Positions 27,655-37,726 of a stretch of DNA of 64,000 bases are shown piece after piece (within the stretch, counting starts at the first letter, position 1; each line of letters starts with the position of its first letter). The stretch lies in NCBI RefSeq assembly GCF_900116555.1, contig NZ_FPAT01000008.1:124001-188000 (forward strand). Direction: 5' to 3'. This DNA is from Actinopolyspora lacussalsi subsp. righensis (lineage in GTDB: Bacteria > Actinomycetota > Actinomycetes > Mycobacteriales > Pseudonocardiaceae). The notes under the pieces are model-generated. The model saw only the letters and a list, made by a program, of their open reading frames with translations. It made no database searches and had not been told where the DNA came from. The translations under genes and the position numbers were made by a program.

Positions 27655-27774
27655 ATGTCGCAGGCCGAATTGACCGGATTGTCCTCGGCGTGGGGGCAGG
27701 CGGCGCTGGCCGCCATGTTGCTGATCATAGTGATCCTGCTGCTGCGCAGGCTGTGGAACCAGCGGGGGCGCTGA
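27655..27774 (+). CDS. 39-residue single-helix membrane protein
   Basis: ATG at 27655 lies 6 bases after a TAGGCT -10 box, the leaderless pattern used by neighbours. It encodes MSQAELTGLSSAWGQAALAA, then MLLIIVILLLRRLWNQRGR, an N-out single membrane helix with a basic tail. Start context, hydrophobic pattern and gene-free surroundings support it. Function unknown. Confidence 0.55.
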   Translation: MSQAELTGLSSAWGQAALAAMLLIIVILLLRRLWNQRGR

Positions 27775-27853
27775 CGGCGGGGTGGTGCCCGCGCACCGAG
27801 CGAGTCGCTGTCCATCGAGCGCGCGTGTCGGACATTGACTTCAGCATGGAACC

Positions 27854-30800
27854 GTGACGGATCCACTGGAACGGTTCTCGCCTCCTACACGGGGGTGGTT
27901 CCGCGAGACGTTCGAGGCTCCCACCCCCTCGCAGGCGGAGGCATGGCGGGAGATCACCTCCGGACAGCACACCCTGGTGATCGCACCGACCGGTTCGGGC
28001 AAGACGCTGGCCGCGTTCCTGACCGCCCTGGACCGGCTGACCCACACCGCCGTGCCGGAAGACCCGAAACGGCGGTGCCGGGTGCTCTACGTCTCGCCGA
28101 TGAAAGCACTCGTCGCGGACGTGCGCCGCAACCTGCGCACCCCGCTCGCGGGGATCGAGCGGGAGGCCCACCGGCTGGGTGAGGAGATCACGGAGGTCGG
28201 CGTGGCCACCCGGACCGGTGACACCCCCACCGACGAACGGCGAGCTTTCGGACGGCGTCCGAGCGACATCCTGGTCACCACCCCGGAATCGCTTTTCCTG
28301 CTGCTGACCTCGACCGCTCGGGAAGCGTTGCGCGGAGTGGAGACGGTCATCGTGGACGAGGTGCACGCGATGGCCGGCGACAAGCGCGGCGCGCATCTGG
28401 CGGTATCACTGGACAGGTTGGACGAGTTGTCGCCCGGTCCGGCACAGCGGATCGGGCTCTCCGCGACGGTGCGCCCCGTCGACGAGGTGAGCGAGTTCCT
28501 GGCAGGGGGCAGACCGGTCCGGGTGGTCCGCCCGCCCGATCCGAAACAGGTCGACGTTTCGGTGCGGGCTCCGGTGGAGGACATGGCGCGCCCCGAGTCG
28601 GGGACCGCCGAAGGGGACGGCACGGGCGGACGTGCGGCCTCCGTCTGGCCCGCGCTGCGGGAACGGATCCTGGAACTGGTGCGCCGGCATCGCTCCACGA
28701 TCGTGTTCACCAATTCGCGACGGCTGGCCGAGCGGCTGACATCCGGCCTCAACGAGCTCGCCGCGGAGCGCGGTCCGGACGGGGCGGACGGGGCGGACGG
28801 GGCGAGCACGACGCCCCGGGACGGACCGTGGTCGTTTCCCGCCGAGGCGGTCGGGGCCTCGGGCGTCACCAGCGGTGTGGCAGCGGTCGTGGCGCGTGCG
28901 CATCACGGTTCGATGTCCAAGCAGCAGCGCGCTTCGGTGGAGGAGGAGCTCAAATCGGGCGAGCTGCCGTGCGTGGTGGCGACTTCGTCGCTGGAACTGG
29001 GCATCGACATGGGGACCGTGGACCTGGTCGTACAGCTCGAGACACCACCCAGCGTCGCCTCGGGGACGCAACGGATCGGGCGGGGCGGTCATCGGGTCGG
29101 CGAGCCCTCGCGCGGAGTCGTTTTCCCCAAGTTCCGAGGGGACCTCGTCGGATGCGCGGTGGTGGCGGAACGGATGCGTTCGGGAGCGATCGAGGCGCTG
29201 TCGATACCTCGCAACCCGCTGGACGTGCTGGCACAGCAGATCGTGGCCGCGGTGGCCGTGGATGTCCGCGGGGTGGAAGAGCTCGCCACGCTGCTGCGAC
29301 GGTCGGCACCGTTCGCCGCACTGCCCGAATCGGCGTTCCGGTCGGTGCTGGACATGCTCGCTGGGCGCTATCCGAGCGAGGAGTTCGGCGAGCTGCGAGC
29401 CAGGATCGTGTGGGACAGGACCACCGACGAACTGCGTCCCCGTCCCGGCACGCGACGACTGGCCGTGACCTCCGGTGGCACGATCCCGGACCGGGGACTG
29501 TTCACCGTGGTCACGCGGGTCTCCGACGCGGCGAGGGGTTCCGGCCGGAAACGGGTCGGCGAGCTGGACGAGGAGATGGTCCACGAGTCCCGGGTCGGGG
29601 ACACTTTTCTGCTGGGCACCTCCTCCTGGCGGATCTCCGAGATCACTCACGACCAGGTGATCGTGACACCGGCTCCGGGGACTCCGGCGAGGATGCCGTT
29701 CTGGAAGGGGGACTCGACGGGCCGTCCCCTGGAGCTGGGGCGCGCGGTTGGTGGATTTCTGCGCGAGATCTCCTCCGCCACTTCCGATGGGGCCCGCGAG
29801 CGCACCCACGAGGCCGGGCTGGACCGTCCCGCGCGGGAGAACCTGCTGGCTTACCTGGCGGAGCAGCGGGCGGCTACCGGCCACGTACCGGACGATCACA
29901 CGATCGTGGTGGAGCGGTTCAGGGACGAGCTCGGCGACTGGCGGATAGTGGTGCACTCCCCGTTCGGCGAGCGGGTCAACGCGCCGTGGGCACTGGCGCT
30001 CGGCACGCGGCTGCGCGAACGCGGGGGCGCGGACGTCCGACCGGTTTCCGCCGACGAGGGGATCGTGCTGCGCGTCAGCGACGCACTCGACGACTCCGGG
30101 GCCGAGGTGGTGCCGAACGCCGAGGATGTCGTGCTCGCCCCGGAGGAGGTGGAACAGCTGGTAACCGACTCGATAGCCGGTTCGGCACTGTTCGCCTCCC
30201 GGTTCAGGGAGTGCGCGGGGCGGGCGCTGCTGCTGCCCCGCAGGGACCCGGGACGCCGCGCTCCGCTGTGGCAGCAGCGACAACGTGCCACCCGGCTGTT
30301 GGAGGTGGCCGCGCGTTACGAACGCTTCCCGATCGTGCTGGAGGCGATGCGGGAGTGCCTGCGCGACGCCTACGACGTCGCCGGGCTGCGTGAGCTGATG
30401 TCGGAGATAGCCCGACACCGCATCCGGGTGGTCGAGGTGTCCACCACCGGCCCGTCTCCCTTCGCGCGGAGCCTGCTGTTCGGCTATGCCGGGATGTTCC
30501 TGTACGAGTCGGACGCTCCGCTCGCCGAACGCAGATCGGCGGCGCTGAGTCTGGACACCGCGCTGCTGGCCGAGCTGCTCGGCTCGGAGGAGATGCGGCA
30601 GCTGCTGGACACCGAGGTCGTCGTCGAGGTGGAGAACGGGCTGCAACGGCTGGAGCGGCGAAGGCACGCCCGTGGTCCGGAGGACACGGCGGACATGCTT
30701 CGGGTGCTGGGGGACCTCACCGAGGACGAGGCCGCGGCACGGGGCATCCGGCGGGAGTGGCTCGCGGAGCTGGCACGACAGCAGCGCGCGCTGCTGGTAC

Positions 30801-32476
30801 ACGTCGCGGGCGAAGCGAGGTGGATCGCCGTCGAGGACGCGGGCAGGGTCCGTGACGGGCTGGGCGTCGCCCTGCCCGAACGTGTTCCCGAGGTGTTCAC
30901 CGAACGGGTCGAGGATCCGCTGGGCGAACTGGTCTCACGGTTCGCGAGGTGCCGTGGACCGTTCCGCGCCGACGCGCTCGCGGAGCGGTTCGGGCTCGGT
31001 GCGGCGGTGGTCACGGAGGTACTGGAGCGACTGCGGGGCTCCGGCCGGTTGGTGCGCGGCGAACTGCGTCCGGCCGGGGCAGGGGGCGACGTCGGTGCGG
31101 AGTACTGCGACGCCGAGGTGCTGCGCAGGCTACGACGTGCTTCGCTGGCCAAGCTCCGTTCCGAGATCGAACCGGCCGAACCGGCAGCGCTGGGCAGGTT
31201 CCTGCCGGTCTGGCAGGGTGTGGTCTCGAACGGTGTCGGCTCCCAGCGGGACGGTTCCGCGGCCGACGTGCTCGCGGTGGTCGAACAGCTGGCGGGAGTC
31301 CCGCTGACCGCTGGTTCGCTGGAATCACTGGTCCTGCCCGCCCGAGTTCCCGGCTATCAACCGGCCATGCTGGACGAGCTCACCACCGGCGGCGAGGTGG
31401 TATGGGTCGGAGCCGGCGCGTTGGCGCACGACGACGGTTGGGTGGCGCTGGCGCCGTCCGACATCGCCGAGCTGGTGCTACCGGACCGGGTGAGCGGCCA
31501 CGAGAACTCGGACACCCACGACGCCGTCCGGGAGTCCCTGGAGGACGGCGCGCTGTTCTTCCGACAGCTGGCCGACCGCGCCACCGAACTGCTCGACCGA
31601 CGCGGGGGGACGGGAACGAGCGAGGCCACGCTGGTATCGGCGCTGTGGGATCTGGTGTGGTCCGGTGAGGTCACCAACGACACCCTGGCGCCGCTGCGCG
31701 CCCTGCTGTCCGGCCGACGCGCCAACCGTCGTCCCCGACGCGTGCCACGGGGGCGCTACGCCAGACCGACTTCGGTCAGGGCCGTGTCCACGGCGGGCTC
31801 CGGGCCACCCGGCGTCACGGGCCGCTGGTCGCTGGCGCCGACGCCCTCGGAGGAGACCACCAGCCGCGCGAGCGCGCGCACCGAGACCTTCCTGCAGCGC
31901 CACGGCGTGCTCACCCGCGGCTCACTGGAGATCGAACGGGTCACGGGTGGGTTCGCGGCCGTCTACCGGGTACTGCGGATCATGGAGGAGGCGGGTGGCT
32001 GCGGGCGCGGTTACGTGGTGGCCGGGTTGGGCCCCGCGCAGTTCGCTGCGCCCGGGGCCATCGACCGATTGCGCGACTTCGACGGCTCGACCCGGCAGCA
32101 GGACCCCGATCGGGCGGTGCTGCTCGCCGCGACCGACCCGGCCCAGCCCTACGGTGCGGCGCTGCCCTGGCCGGAGGTGGCCGGGAACACCCGGCACCGG
32201 CCGGGGCGTAAAGCCGGTGCGCTGGTGGTGCTCGTCGACGGGGAACCGGTGTTCTACATCGAGCGGGGCGGCAAGTCGTTGCTGTCGTTCACGGAACGGG
32301 AACGGCCGCTGCGTGCCGCCGCGGGACGGCTGGCCGAGGCGGTGACCGAGGGAGAACTGGAGCAGTTGGTGTTCCGCCGCGCCGACGGGGAAAGCGCGAT
32401 CGGCGGCGAGCTGGCGGGAATCCTCGTCGCGGCCGGGTTCCGGCCCACTCCGCAGGGACTGCGCCTGCGGAATTGA
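27854..32476 (+). CDS. lhr: ATP-dependent helicase Lhr (Lhr-Core plus C-terminal domains)
   Basis: Lhr is a 3'-to-5' DNA translocase and RNA:DNA helicase linked to DNA repair. The superfamily-2 motifs are Q-motif FEAPTPSQAEAW, motif I VIAPTGSGKTLAAFL, motif II VDEVHAMAGDKRGAHL, motif III RIGLSATVRPVDEV and motif VI GTQRIGRGGHRVG. The remaining 1,000 residues match the winged-helix and long C-terminal part typical of actinobacterial Lhr (usual length about 1,500; here 1,540). A GAD repeat near residues 309-317 comes from three 9-bp units at 28777-28803. GTG at 27854 has only a weak ribosome site. Confidence 0.95.
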   Translation: MTDPLERFSPPTRGWFRETFEAPTPSQAEAWREITSGQHTLVIAPTGSGKTLAAFLTALDRLTHTAVPEDPKRRCRVLYVSPMKALVADVRRNLRTPLAGIEREAHRLGEEITEVGVATRTGDTPTDERRAFGRRPSDILVTTPESLFLLLTSTAREALRGVETVIVDEVHAMAGDKRGAHLAVSLDRLDELSPGPAQRIGLSATVRPVDEVSEFLAGGRPVRVVRPPDPKQVDVSVRAPVEDMARPESGTAEGDGTGGRAASVWPALRERILELVRRHRSTIVFTNSRRLAERLTSGLNELAAERGPDGADGADGASTTPRDGPWSFPAEAVGASGVTSGVAAVVARAHHGSMSKQQRASVEEELKSGELPCVVATSSLELGIDMGTVDLVVQLETPPSVASGTQRIGRGGHRVGEPSRGVVFPKFRGDLVGCAVVAERMRSGAIEALSIPRNPLDVLAQQIVAAVAVDVRGVEELATLLRRSAPFAALPESAFRSVLDMLAGRYPSEEFGELRARIVWDRTTDELRPRPGTRRLAVTSGGTIPDRGLFTVVTRVSDAARGSGRKRVGELDEEMVHESRVGDTFLLGTSSWRISEITHDQVIVTPAPGTPARMPFWKGDSTGRPLELGRAVGGFLREISSATSDGARERTHEAGLDRPARENLLAYLAEQRAATGHVPDDHTIVVERFRDELGDWRIVVHSPFGERVNAPWALALGTRLRERGGADVRPVSADEGIVLRVSDALDDSGAEVVPNAEDVVLAPEEVEQLVTDSIAGSALFASRFRECAGRALLLPRRDPGRRAPLWQQRQRATRLLEVAARYERFPIVLEAMRECLRDAYDVAGLRELMSEIARHRIRVVEVSTTGPSPFARSLLFGYAGMFLYESDAPLAERRSAALSLDTALLAELLGSEEMRQLLDTEVVVEVENGLQRLERRRHARGPEDTADMLRVLGDLTEDEAAARGIRREWLAELARQQRALLVHVAGEARWIAVEDAGRVRDGLGVALPERVPEVFTERVEDPLGELVSRFARCRGPFRADALAERFGLGAAVVTEVLERLRGSGRLVRGELRPAGAGGDVGAEYCDAEVLRRLRRASLAKLRSEIEPAEPAALGRFLPVWQGVVSNGVGSQRDGSAADVLAVVEQLAGVPLTAGSLESLVLPARVPGYQPAMLDELTTGGEVVWVGAGALAHDDGWVALAPSDIAELVLPDRVSGHENSDTHDAVRESLEDGALFFRQLADRATELLDRRGGTGTSEATLVSALWDLVWSGEVTNDTLAPLRALLSGRRANRRPRRVPRGRYARPTSVRAVSTAGSGPPGVTGRWSLAPTPSEETTSRASARTETFLQRHGVLTRGSLEIERVTGGFAAVYRVLRIMEEAGGCGRGYVVAGLGPAQFAAPGAIDRLRDFDGSTRQQDPDRAVLLAATDPAQPYGAALPWPEVAGNTRHRPGRKAGALVVLVDGEPVFYIERGGKSLLSFTERERPLRAAAGRLAEAVTEGELEQLVFRRADGESAIGGELAGILVAAGFRPTPQGLRLRN

Positions 32477-32570
32477 ACCGGCGGCGGCCACCGCACGCAC
32501 AGCGCCACCGCGGCAACGCATCCCCCACCGGGAAGCGTGGTCGGCGGTGAATCCTCTAGGGTGCGAGGCT

Positions 32571-33143
32571 GTGACCGCTGCACCGTCTCCGCGTTGCGAA
32601 CGAGTGGTGGAACTCTCCGCCGACGAGCTGCGTGCCAGGCTGCCCGAAGCCGTGCGGGTATACGTCACGGCCATGGGTTATCCCACCTGGGCCACGCAGC
32701 AGCGTATTCCGATCTGGTCGGCACACATGTCACGCGCCGGATGGCGCTGCGTGGTGGCGTTCAACGACCGGGACGAGGTGAGCGGCGTCGGTTACGGCTA
32801 CTCGGGGGCAACCGGCCAGTGGTGGCACGAGCAGGTGCGTCGCGGGATGCTGGAACGCCTGCCACAACAACGGGCACACGAGTGGCTGGACGACTACTTC
32901 GAGCTGACCGAGCTGCACGTCCACCCGGACACGCAGGGACACGGGCTGGGGGAAAGCATCCTGCGCACCCTGCTGGCCTCCGCGCCGGGCGCGAAGGTGC
33001 TGCTGTCCACCCCGGAAGGCCCCACCAGGGCGTGGCGACTCTACCGCCGGCTCGGTTTCGTCGACGTGCTGCGCGACTACCGATTCAGCGGTGACCCTCG
33101 CCCGTTCGCCGTACTGGGGCGCGACCTGCCGCTGGAGGCGTGA
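32571..33143 (+). CDS. GNAT-family N-acetyltransferase
   Basis: A 190-residue GNAT protein. The acetyl-CoA-binding core is FELTELHVHPDTQGHGLGES (motif A, Q/HxxGxG form) followed by LRTLLASAPGAKVLLSTPEG and AWRLYRRLGFVDVLR. GTG at 32571 is preferred because a TAGGGT element lies 8 bases upstream; GTG at 32547 would add 8 residues. Target unknown. It follows lhr in the same direction after a 94-base gap. Confidence 0.88.
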   Translation: MTAAPSPRCERVVELSADELRARLPEAVRVYVTAMGYPTWATQQRIPIWSAHMSRAGWRCVVAFNDRDEVSGVGYGYSGATGQWWHEQVRRGMLERLPQQRAHEWLDDYFELTELHVHPDTQGHGLGESILRTLLASAPGAKVLLSTPEGPTRAWRLYRRLGFVDVLRDYRFSGDPRPFAVLGRDLPLEA

Positions 33144-33146
33144 CAT

Positions 33147-33189
33147 CCGAGGGGCTGCCGCCTCGGGATTCGGCGTGGCAGCCCCTCGG
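33147..33189. terminator. bidirectional terminator
   Basis: A perfect 13-bp stem (CCGAGGGGCTGCC at 33147-33159, GGCAGCCCCTCGG at 33177-33189) with a 17-base loop lies between the convergent acetyltransferase and DUF885 genes. Confidence 0.85.
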
Positions 33190-33196
33190 AAACCAC

Positions 33197-34879
33197 TCAC
33201 AGGTAGGAGAGCTGCTCCCGCAGGGTGTCCAGCCCCATGGGCCCCATCTCCAGCGCGTCGCGGTGGAACCGCTTGAGGTCGAAGTCCTCGCCGTGGCGCT
33301 GTCGTGCCTCGTCCCGCGCGGACAGCCACAGCCGCTCACCGAGTTTGTAGGACGGGGCCTGCCCCGGCCACCCCAGGTAACGGTCTATCTCGTCCCGCAC
33401 GAGAGCGGTGTCGGTGATGGTGCGGGTGAGCATGAACTCCAGCCCGAGTTCGGGGGTCCAGGTCCGCCCCTCGTGGAAACCGGTCCCCTCCGGAATGCGG
33501 AGCCGCAGGTGCATACCGATATCCACGATCACGCGGGCGGCTCGGAACAACTGCTCGTTGAGCATGCCGAGCAGATTGCCGTCGTCCGCGAAGTAGCCCA
33601 GCTCGCGCATCAGCCGCTCGGCGTACAGCGCCCATCCCTCGCCGTGAGCGGAGACGAAGCAGCCCAATCGCTGGAACTTGTTCAACCTGTCCGCCTGGTG
33701 CACCGCCGTTGCCACCTGCAGATGATGCCCCGGCACACCTTCGTGGTACACGGTGGAAACCTCACGCCAGGTGGAGTACTCGTCCTTGTCCGGTGGAACG
33801 GACCACCACATCCGACCGGGCCTGCTGAAGTCGTCGTTCGGCGGCGTGTAGTAGGCACCCGTTCCACCACCGGGCGGGGCGATGAGGCACTCCAGGTTCA
33901 GCAACGGCTCGGGAATGTCGAACTGCGTCCGGCTCAGATCCCGCAACGCCTGATCGGACAACCGCTGCATCCACTGCGCGAGGGCCCGCTGACCGTGCAC
34001 CCGATAACGCGGATCGGCGTCCAGTGCCGCGGCCGCCTCCGCGAGCGTGGCCGAGGGCTTGATCCGATCGGCGACACGTTTCATGTCCGCCTCGATCGCC
34101 GCGAACTCCTGCCAGCCCCACTCGTAAGCCTCGTGCAGGTCCAGCTTCGCGCCGGTGAAGTACCTCGACCAGAGACGGTAGCGTTCCTCCCCCACGGCGT
34201 CCTCGGCCGGAGCCTGCGGCAACAGCTCACCTCGCAGGAAGTCCGCGAGTCCGGCGTAGGCCTCCGAGGCGACGTTGGCAGCGGCGTTGAGCTCGTCGCG
34301 CAGTGCCGGGGAAAGGTTTTCGGCACGCGTGACCATGTCCCCGAAGAAGGACTTGCCGTCGGTCCTGCCGGACCAGGTGTCGCACTGTTCCGCGACGCGC
34401 TTGACCTGTCGTGCCGCGGCGACGTCACCGTTGGCGGCCGCTTCGGACAGGCCGGCGGTCAGCCCCTTGACGGCCGCGGGCATGGCGGACATCCGTTTGG
34501 CGATGTCGTCCCAGTTCCCCTCCGTCTCGCCCGGCATCAGGTCGAAGACCTGCCGCAGCTCCTGGACCGGGCTCGCTATGACGTTCAGCGCCGACATGTC
34601 GGCACCGGCCTCGTGCAGTTCGACGTCCAGACCGACCCGTTCGGTGAACACCGCCTTGGCGATCCGCTCCGACTCGTCGACGGGCTCGGCGGCCGCGATC
34701 TCCGCCAGGGCACGCCGGGCCAGGTCACCCCGCGCACGATGGCCGTCCGGCGAGTAGTCGGGCAGCTCCTGCTGTCCCACGGAAAACCCCAGCATGGTCG
34801 CGGCTATGGGATCGAGCGCCGCGAGCTCCTCCACGTAACGGTTGCTGATCTCGTGCACGCCCCGGGCCTCGGTTGACAT
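33197..34879 (-). CDS. DUF885 family protein, probable zinc hydrolase
   Basis: A 560-residue cytosolic protein of the DUF885 family. The HExxH-like metal site is TVYHEGVPGHHLQVATAVHQ, followed further on by the Glu-containing SAHGEGWALYAERLMRELGY. Members are thought to be metallopeptidase-like. ATG at 34879 lies 6 bases after TAGCGT, a leaderless start. Convergent with the acetyltransferase gene; a bidirectional terminator follows its stop. Confidence 0.9.
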   Translation of the reverse strand: MSTEARGVHEISNRYVEELAALDPIAATMLGFSVGQQELPDYSPDGHRARGDLARRALAEIAAAEPVDESERIAKAVFTERVGLDVELHEAGADMSALNVIASPVQELRQVFDLMPGETEGNWDDIAKRMSAMPAAVKGLTAGLSEAAANGDVAAARQVKRVAEQCDTWSGRTDGKSFFGDMVTRAENLSPALRDELNAAANVASEAYAGLADFLRGELLPQAPAEDAVGEERYRLWSRYFTGAKLDLHEAYEWGWQEFAAIEADMKRVADRIKPSATLAEAAAALDADPRYRVHGQRALAQWMQRLSDQALRDLSRTQFDIPEPLLNLECLIAPPGGGTGAYYTPPNDDFSRPGRMWWSVPPDKDEYSTWREVSTVYHEGVPGHHLQVATAVHQADRLNKFQRLGCFVSAHGEGWALYAERLMRELGYFADDGNLLGMLNEQLFRAARVIVDIGMHLRLRIPEGTGFHEGRTWTPELGLEFMLTRTITDTALVRDEIDRYLGWPGQAPSYKLGERLWLSARDEARQRHGEDFDLKRFHRDALEMGPMGLDTLREQLSYL

Positions 34880-34991
34880 GGCAGCACGCTACCTCGCCGA
34901 GCCGCGGCACCGAACACGGATCCGCCACCTCGGACGGCACACCACTGCGCGCAGCCGGTGAAAAACGCTGTGACGTGGCACGATCACAAAG

Positions 34992-35675
34992 GTGCGGGGT
35001 GTGCGGTGTTCCGGTAACGCGACTCGTTCCCGATGGGGCGCGTCGCTGATGATCATGCTTGTGGGCATCCTCGTCTCGGGGTGTCTGAACGCGACCGTGT
35101 CGCTGAGTATCAACGGCAAGGACAAGGTTTCCGGTGAGGTGATGGTCGCCGTCCCACCGACTTCGGACCGGCACGACTTCCGACTGCGGGTACCGGAGGA
35201 GCTTTCCGAGAAGGTCCGGCTGAGTTCGTACCGGGAGGGAGAGGCCCGTGGTTCCAAGCTGGAGTTCGACGAACTGAGCTTCGACGAGGTGGAACGGCTG
35301 GCGACCGAGCTGAACCGGTCGGATTCACGGTACAAACTGTCGATCTCCAGATCCGGCTCGCTCGTCGAGGTGAGGGGCTCGGCGGATCTGACTCCGCTGG
35401 CGGAAACCGATTCGGAGGTGCTGGTGGAGATCAGCGCGCCGGGCGAGGTGACCACCACCAACGGCGAGACGAACGCGGGGATGGTGAGCTGGCGACCCCA
35501 GCCCGGGGAGGTCACCGAGATGTCGGCGACCTTCCAGTTCACCGATGCCAGGAGCGCTGGCCTCTTCGGCTGGTCGTTGATACTGGGCGGCGCGACGTTC
35601 GGAACGGCACTGCTGGTGGCGGTACTGGCACTCGTCACCCGCCAACGCGCCCGCGCCGACTCCGGGAGACGCTGA
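34992..35675 (+). CDS. LppM-like lipoprotein (DUF3153)
   Basis: A 227-residue protein with an N-terminal lipoprotein signal (SLMIMLVGILVSGCLNATVS, lipobox VSGC). A beta-rich extracytoplasmic domain (LSINGKDKVSGEVMVAVP and so on) follows, then a C-terminal membrane helix (GATFGTALLVAVLALVTRQR). This layout matches M. tuberculosis LppM (Rv2171), a mannolipid-associated lipoprotein, and it stands next to idsA as there. GTG at 34992 follows CACGAT by 7 bases. Confidence 0.85.
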   Translation: MRGVRCSGNATRSRWGASLMIMLVGILVSGCLNATVSLSINGKDKVSGEVMVAVPPTSDRHDFRLRVPEELSEKVRLSSYREGEARGSKLEFDELSFDEVERLATELNRSDSRYKLSISRSGSLVEVRGSADLTPLAETDSEVLVEISAPGEVTTTNGETNAGMVSWRPQPGEVTEMSATFQFTDARSAGLFGWSLILGGATFGTALLVAVLALVTRQRARADSGRR

Positions 35676-35851
35676 GTAGCGGGACGGAGCTCGCCCGTGT
35701 GACCGGTTCCCCCGACGAGTGAGTCGGTGCTACCGGCCGGTGAGCCCTGGTGAGCGGCGACGTGCGCCGAGCCGGTACGCAGCGGTGTGCCCGTGCGACG
35801 CGGACGCACCCCGTGGTGCGGACATACCCGCTCGTCACGGAGGATTGGGAC

Positions 35852-36973
35852 ATGTCCCTGGAGAACCCGCCGGCAGGAGACGAGACGACACCGGACGTGG
35901 ATCACGATGTCGCGGAGCACGTACGCCGGGAACTGACCGACTACCTTCGCGTGCGGGTCCGGGAGTGTGCCGAGCTGGATCCCGCCATCTCCGAAGCCGC
36001 CGAGGAAGTGTCGGAATTCGTGCTGCGCGGCGGCAAACGGATCCGCCCCACCTTCGCGTGGTGGGGTTGGCGCGCCGCCGGAGGAGAGGTGCGGGACCGG
36101 GACGCCGCGAGCATGCTGCGCGCGGCCAGCGCGCTGGAGCTGATCCAGGCATGCGCGCTGATCCACGACGACCTCATCGACGGCTCGGCCACCAGGCGGG
36201 GCAGCCCGACCGTGCACGTGCGGTTCGCGGCGACGCACCGGGAGAACGGCTACACGGGGACCCCGGAGCACTTCGGGCTCGCGGCGGCCGTGTTGTTGGG
36301 CGACCTGGCGCTGAGTTGGGCCGATGACATGCTGCACGCCGCGGGGCTGGCGCAGGACGCGCTGCAGCGAGCCTTGGAGCCCTGGCGATCGATGCGTACC
36401 GAGGTACTCGCGGGTCAGTACCTGGACATGCTCGGGCAGGCCCGCGCGGACGAGTCCCCGGATTCGGCACTGCGGATCGACCAGCTCAAATCCGCTTCCT
36501 ACACGGTGGAACGTCCGTTGCAGTTCGGAGCACGAGTGGGGGGCGCCGACCCGGCCACGGTGTCGACGCTGCGCGGCTTCGGCGCGGACATCGGAATCGC
36601 GTTCCAACTGCGCGACGACCTGCTCGGCGTGTTCGGCGACCCCGAGATCACCGGCAAACCGGCGGGCGACGATCTGCGCGAGGGCAAACGCACGGTGCTG
36701 GTGGCCGAGGGAATGCTGCGGGCCCGGCAGCAGCACGACGAGGCGGCCGCACGGCTGCTGAGTTCCGCACTGGGCGATTCCGAGCTGACCCGGACCCGCG
36801 TGGAACTGGTCCAGGAGGCACTGACCCGGATCGGTGCGGTCGAAGCCGTGGAGCGACGCATCGACGAGCTGACGGAGTCCGCGATGTCGGCGCTGCACAC
36901 CGACGAACTCGCGGAACCGGCCGCGACCCGGCTCAAGGAACTCGCGATCACGGTGACCGACCGCAGCCGCTGA
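35852..36973 (+). CDS. polyprenyl (geranylgeranyl/farnesyl) diphosphate synthase
   Basis: This enzyme condenses isopentenyl diphosphate with allylic diphosphates. The first Asp-rich motif is in CALIHDDLIDGSATRRG and the second in FQLRDDLLGVFGDPEITGKP; the GGKR motif is in VLRGGKRIRP. ATG at 35852 has GGAGGA 7 bases upstream; longer in-frame extensions are unlikely. 373 residues. It corresponds by position to IdsA2 (Rv2173) of M. tuberculosis. Product chain length cannot be read with certainty; short-chain C15-C20 is expected. Confidence 0.92.
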   Translation: MSLENPPAGDETTPDVDHDVAEHVRRELTDYLRVRVRECAELDPAISEAAEEVSEFVLRGGKRIRPTFAWWGWRAAGGEVRDRDAASMLRAASALELIQACALIHDDLIDGSATRRGSPTVHVRFAATHRENGYTGTPEHFGLAAAVLLGDLALSWADDMLHAAGLAQDALQRALEPWRSMRTEVLAGQYLDMLGQARADESPDSALRIDQLKSASYTVERPLQFGARVGGADPATVSTLRGFGADIGIAFQLRDDLLGVFGDPEITGKPAGDDLREGKRTVLVAEGMLRARQQHDEAAARLLSSALGDSELTRTRVELVQEALTRIGAVEAVERRIDELTESAMSALHTDELAEPAATRLKELAITVTDRSR

Positions 36974-37033
36974 CATCGCAGCCGCCGGCATCGCAGCCGC
37001 CGGCATGGGAACCACTGGCATGGGAGCCGCCGG
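36974..37033. repeat. 15-bp minisatellite, four units, after the prenyl synthase stop
   Basis: CATCGCAGCCGCCGG occurs twice perfectly, then two variant units (CATGGGAACCACTGG, CATGGGAGCCGCCGG). The array begins on the first base after the stop codon. The last coding bases (CGCAGCCGC) resemble the unit, so the array may have expanded from the gene end. Confidence 0.85.
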
Positions 37034-37160
37034 CACGAACGCGGTCGAACCCCGTCCGGAGCTCTCCCCGGAGTCGGTACTCACACGAAGCGGAGCCCCT
37101 CCCGAAGCGGGTCATCCCACCGCGGAAGTCCCGAACGGCCGGTTCGCACCGGCCTGTCGG

Positions 37161-37526
37161 TCACAATGCCATGGCCTGCGCACGCCGTTTGACCTCACGG
37201 CCACGGTCACCACGCAACGCGTCGATCGGGGTGCCGGGGAGCGTGTCGTCGGGGGTGAACAGCCACTCGAGAATCTCATCCTCGGTGTAGCCGTTGTCCC
37301 GCAGCAACGTGATGGTGCCGGGAAGCCCCTTGACGACGGAGCCCATCGTCAGGAACGCCTCGGGAATCACCAACTCACGTTCCCGGCGCATGGCGACCAA
37401 CTGACCGTCACGGATCAGCTGATGCACTCTGGTCAACGGATAACCGAGACGCTCCGCGACGGCGGAGATGGAAACCACGTCCACGTCGGTGGAAAGCACA
37501 TCCGGAGCGGAAGGAACCGAACTCAC
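37161..37526 (-). CDS. Rv2175c-like DNA-binding protein, predicted PknL partner
   Basis: A 121-residue protein with an N-terminal helix-turn-helix (ISAVAERLGYPLTRVHQLIR, then DGQLVAMRRERELVIPEAF) and a C-terminal helical domain (KGLPGTITLLRDNGYTEDEI). M. tuberculosis Rv2175c is a DNA-binding substrate of the kinase PknL, and the genes are divergent neighbours here too. GTG at 37526 is chosen; it lies 7 bases after a weak -10 (CAAGCT). An upstream in-frame start at 37580 would add 18 residues that do not look conserved. Confidence 0.88.
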   Translation of the reverse strand: MSSVPSAPDVLSTDVDVVSISAVAERLGYPLTRVHQLIRDGQLVAMRRERELVIPEAFLTMGSVVKGLPGTITLLRDNGYTEDEILEWLFTPDDTLPGTPIDALRGDRGREVKRRAQAMAL

Positions 37527-37726
37527 ACCACCCAGCTTGCCAGTACGCCGATCAGATTTCCACCTCGGTATGCCGTCCACGACGACACCGCGACCTCGCC
37601 TACCATCGGTAGCGTGTTCGAGGGTGAGTTCGGGAGGATCCGCACGAGTTGCGACGTGATGACTTCCGTCCAGGCAACCGAGACCGAGCCGATCCGAACG
37701 GGCTCCGCCCGGGCGGAGGCGAGACG

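Noticed and set aside
34889-37084. 731-codon open frame opposite the lppM-like and prenyl synthase genes
   Set aside because: It starts with an artificial repeat made by the 15-bp minisatellite and crosses two well-supported genes on the other strand.
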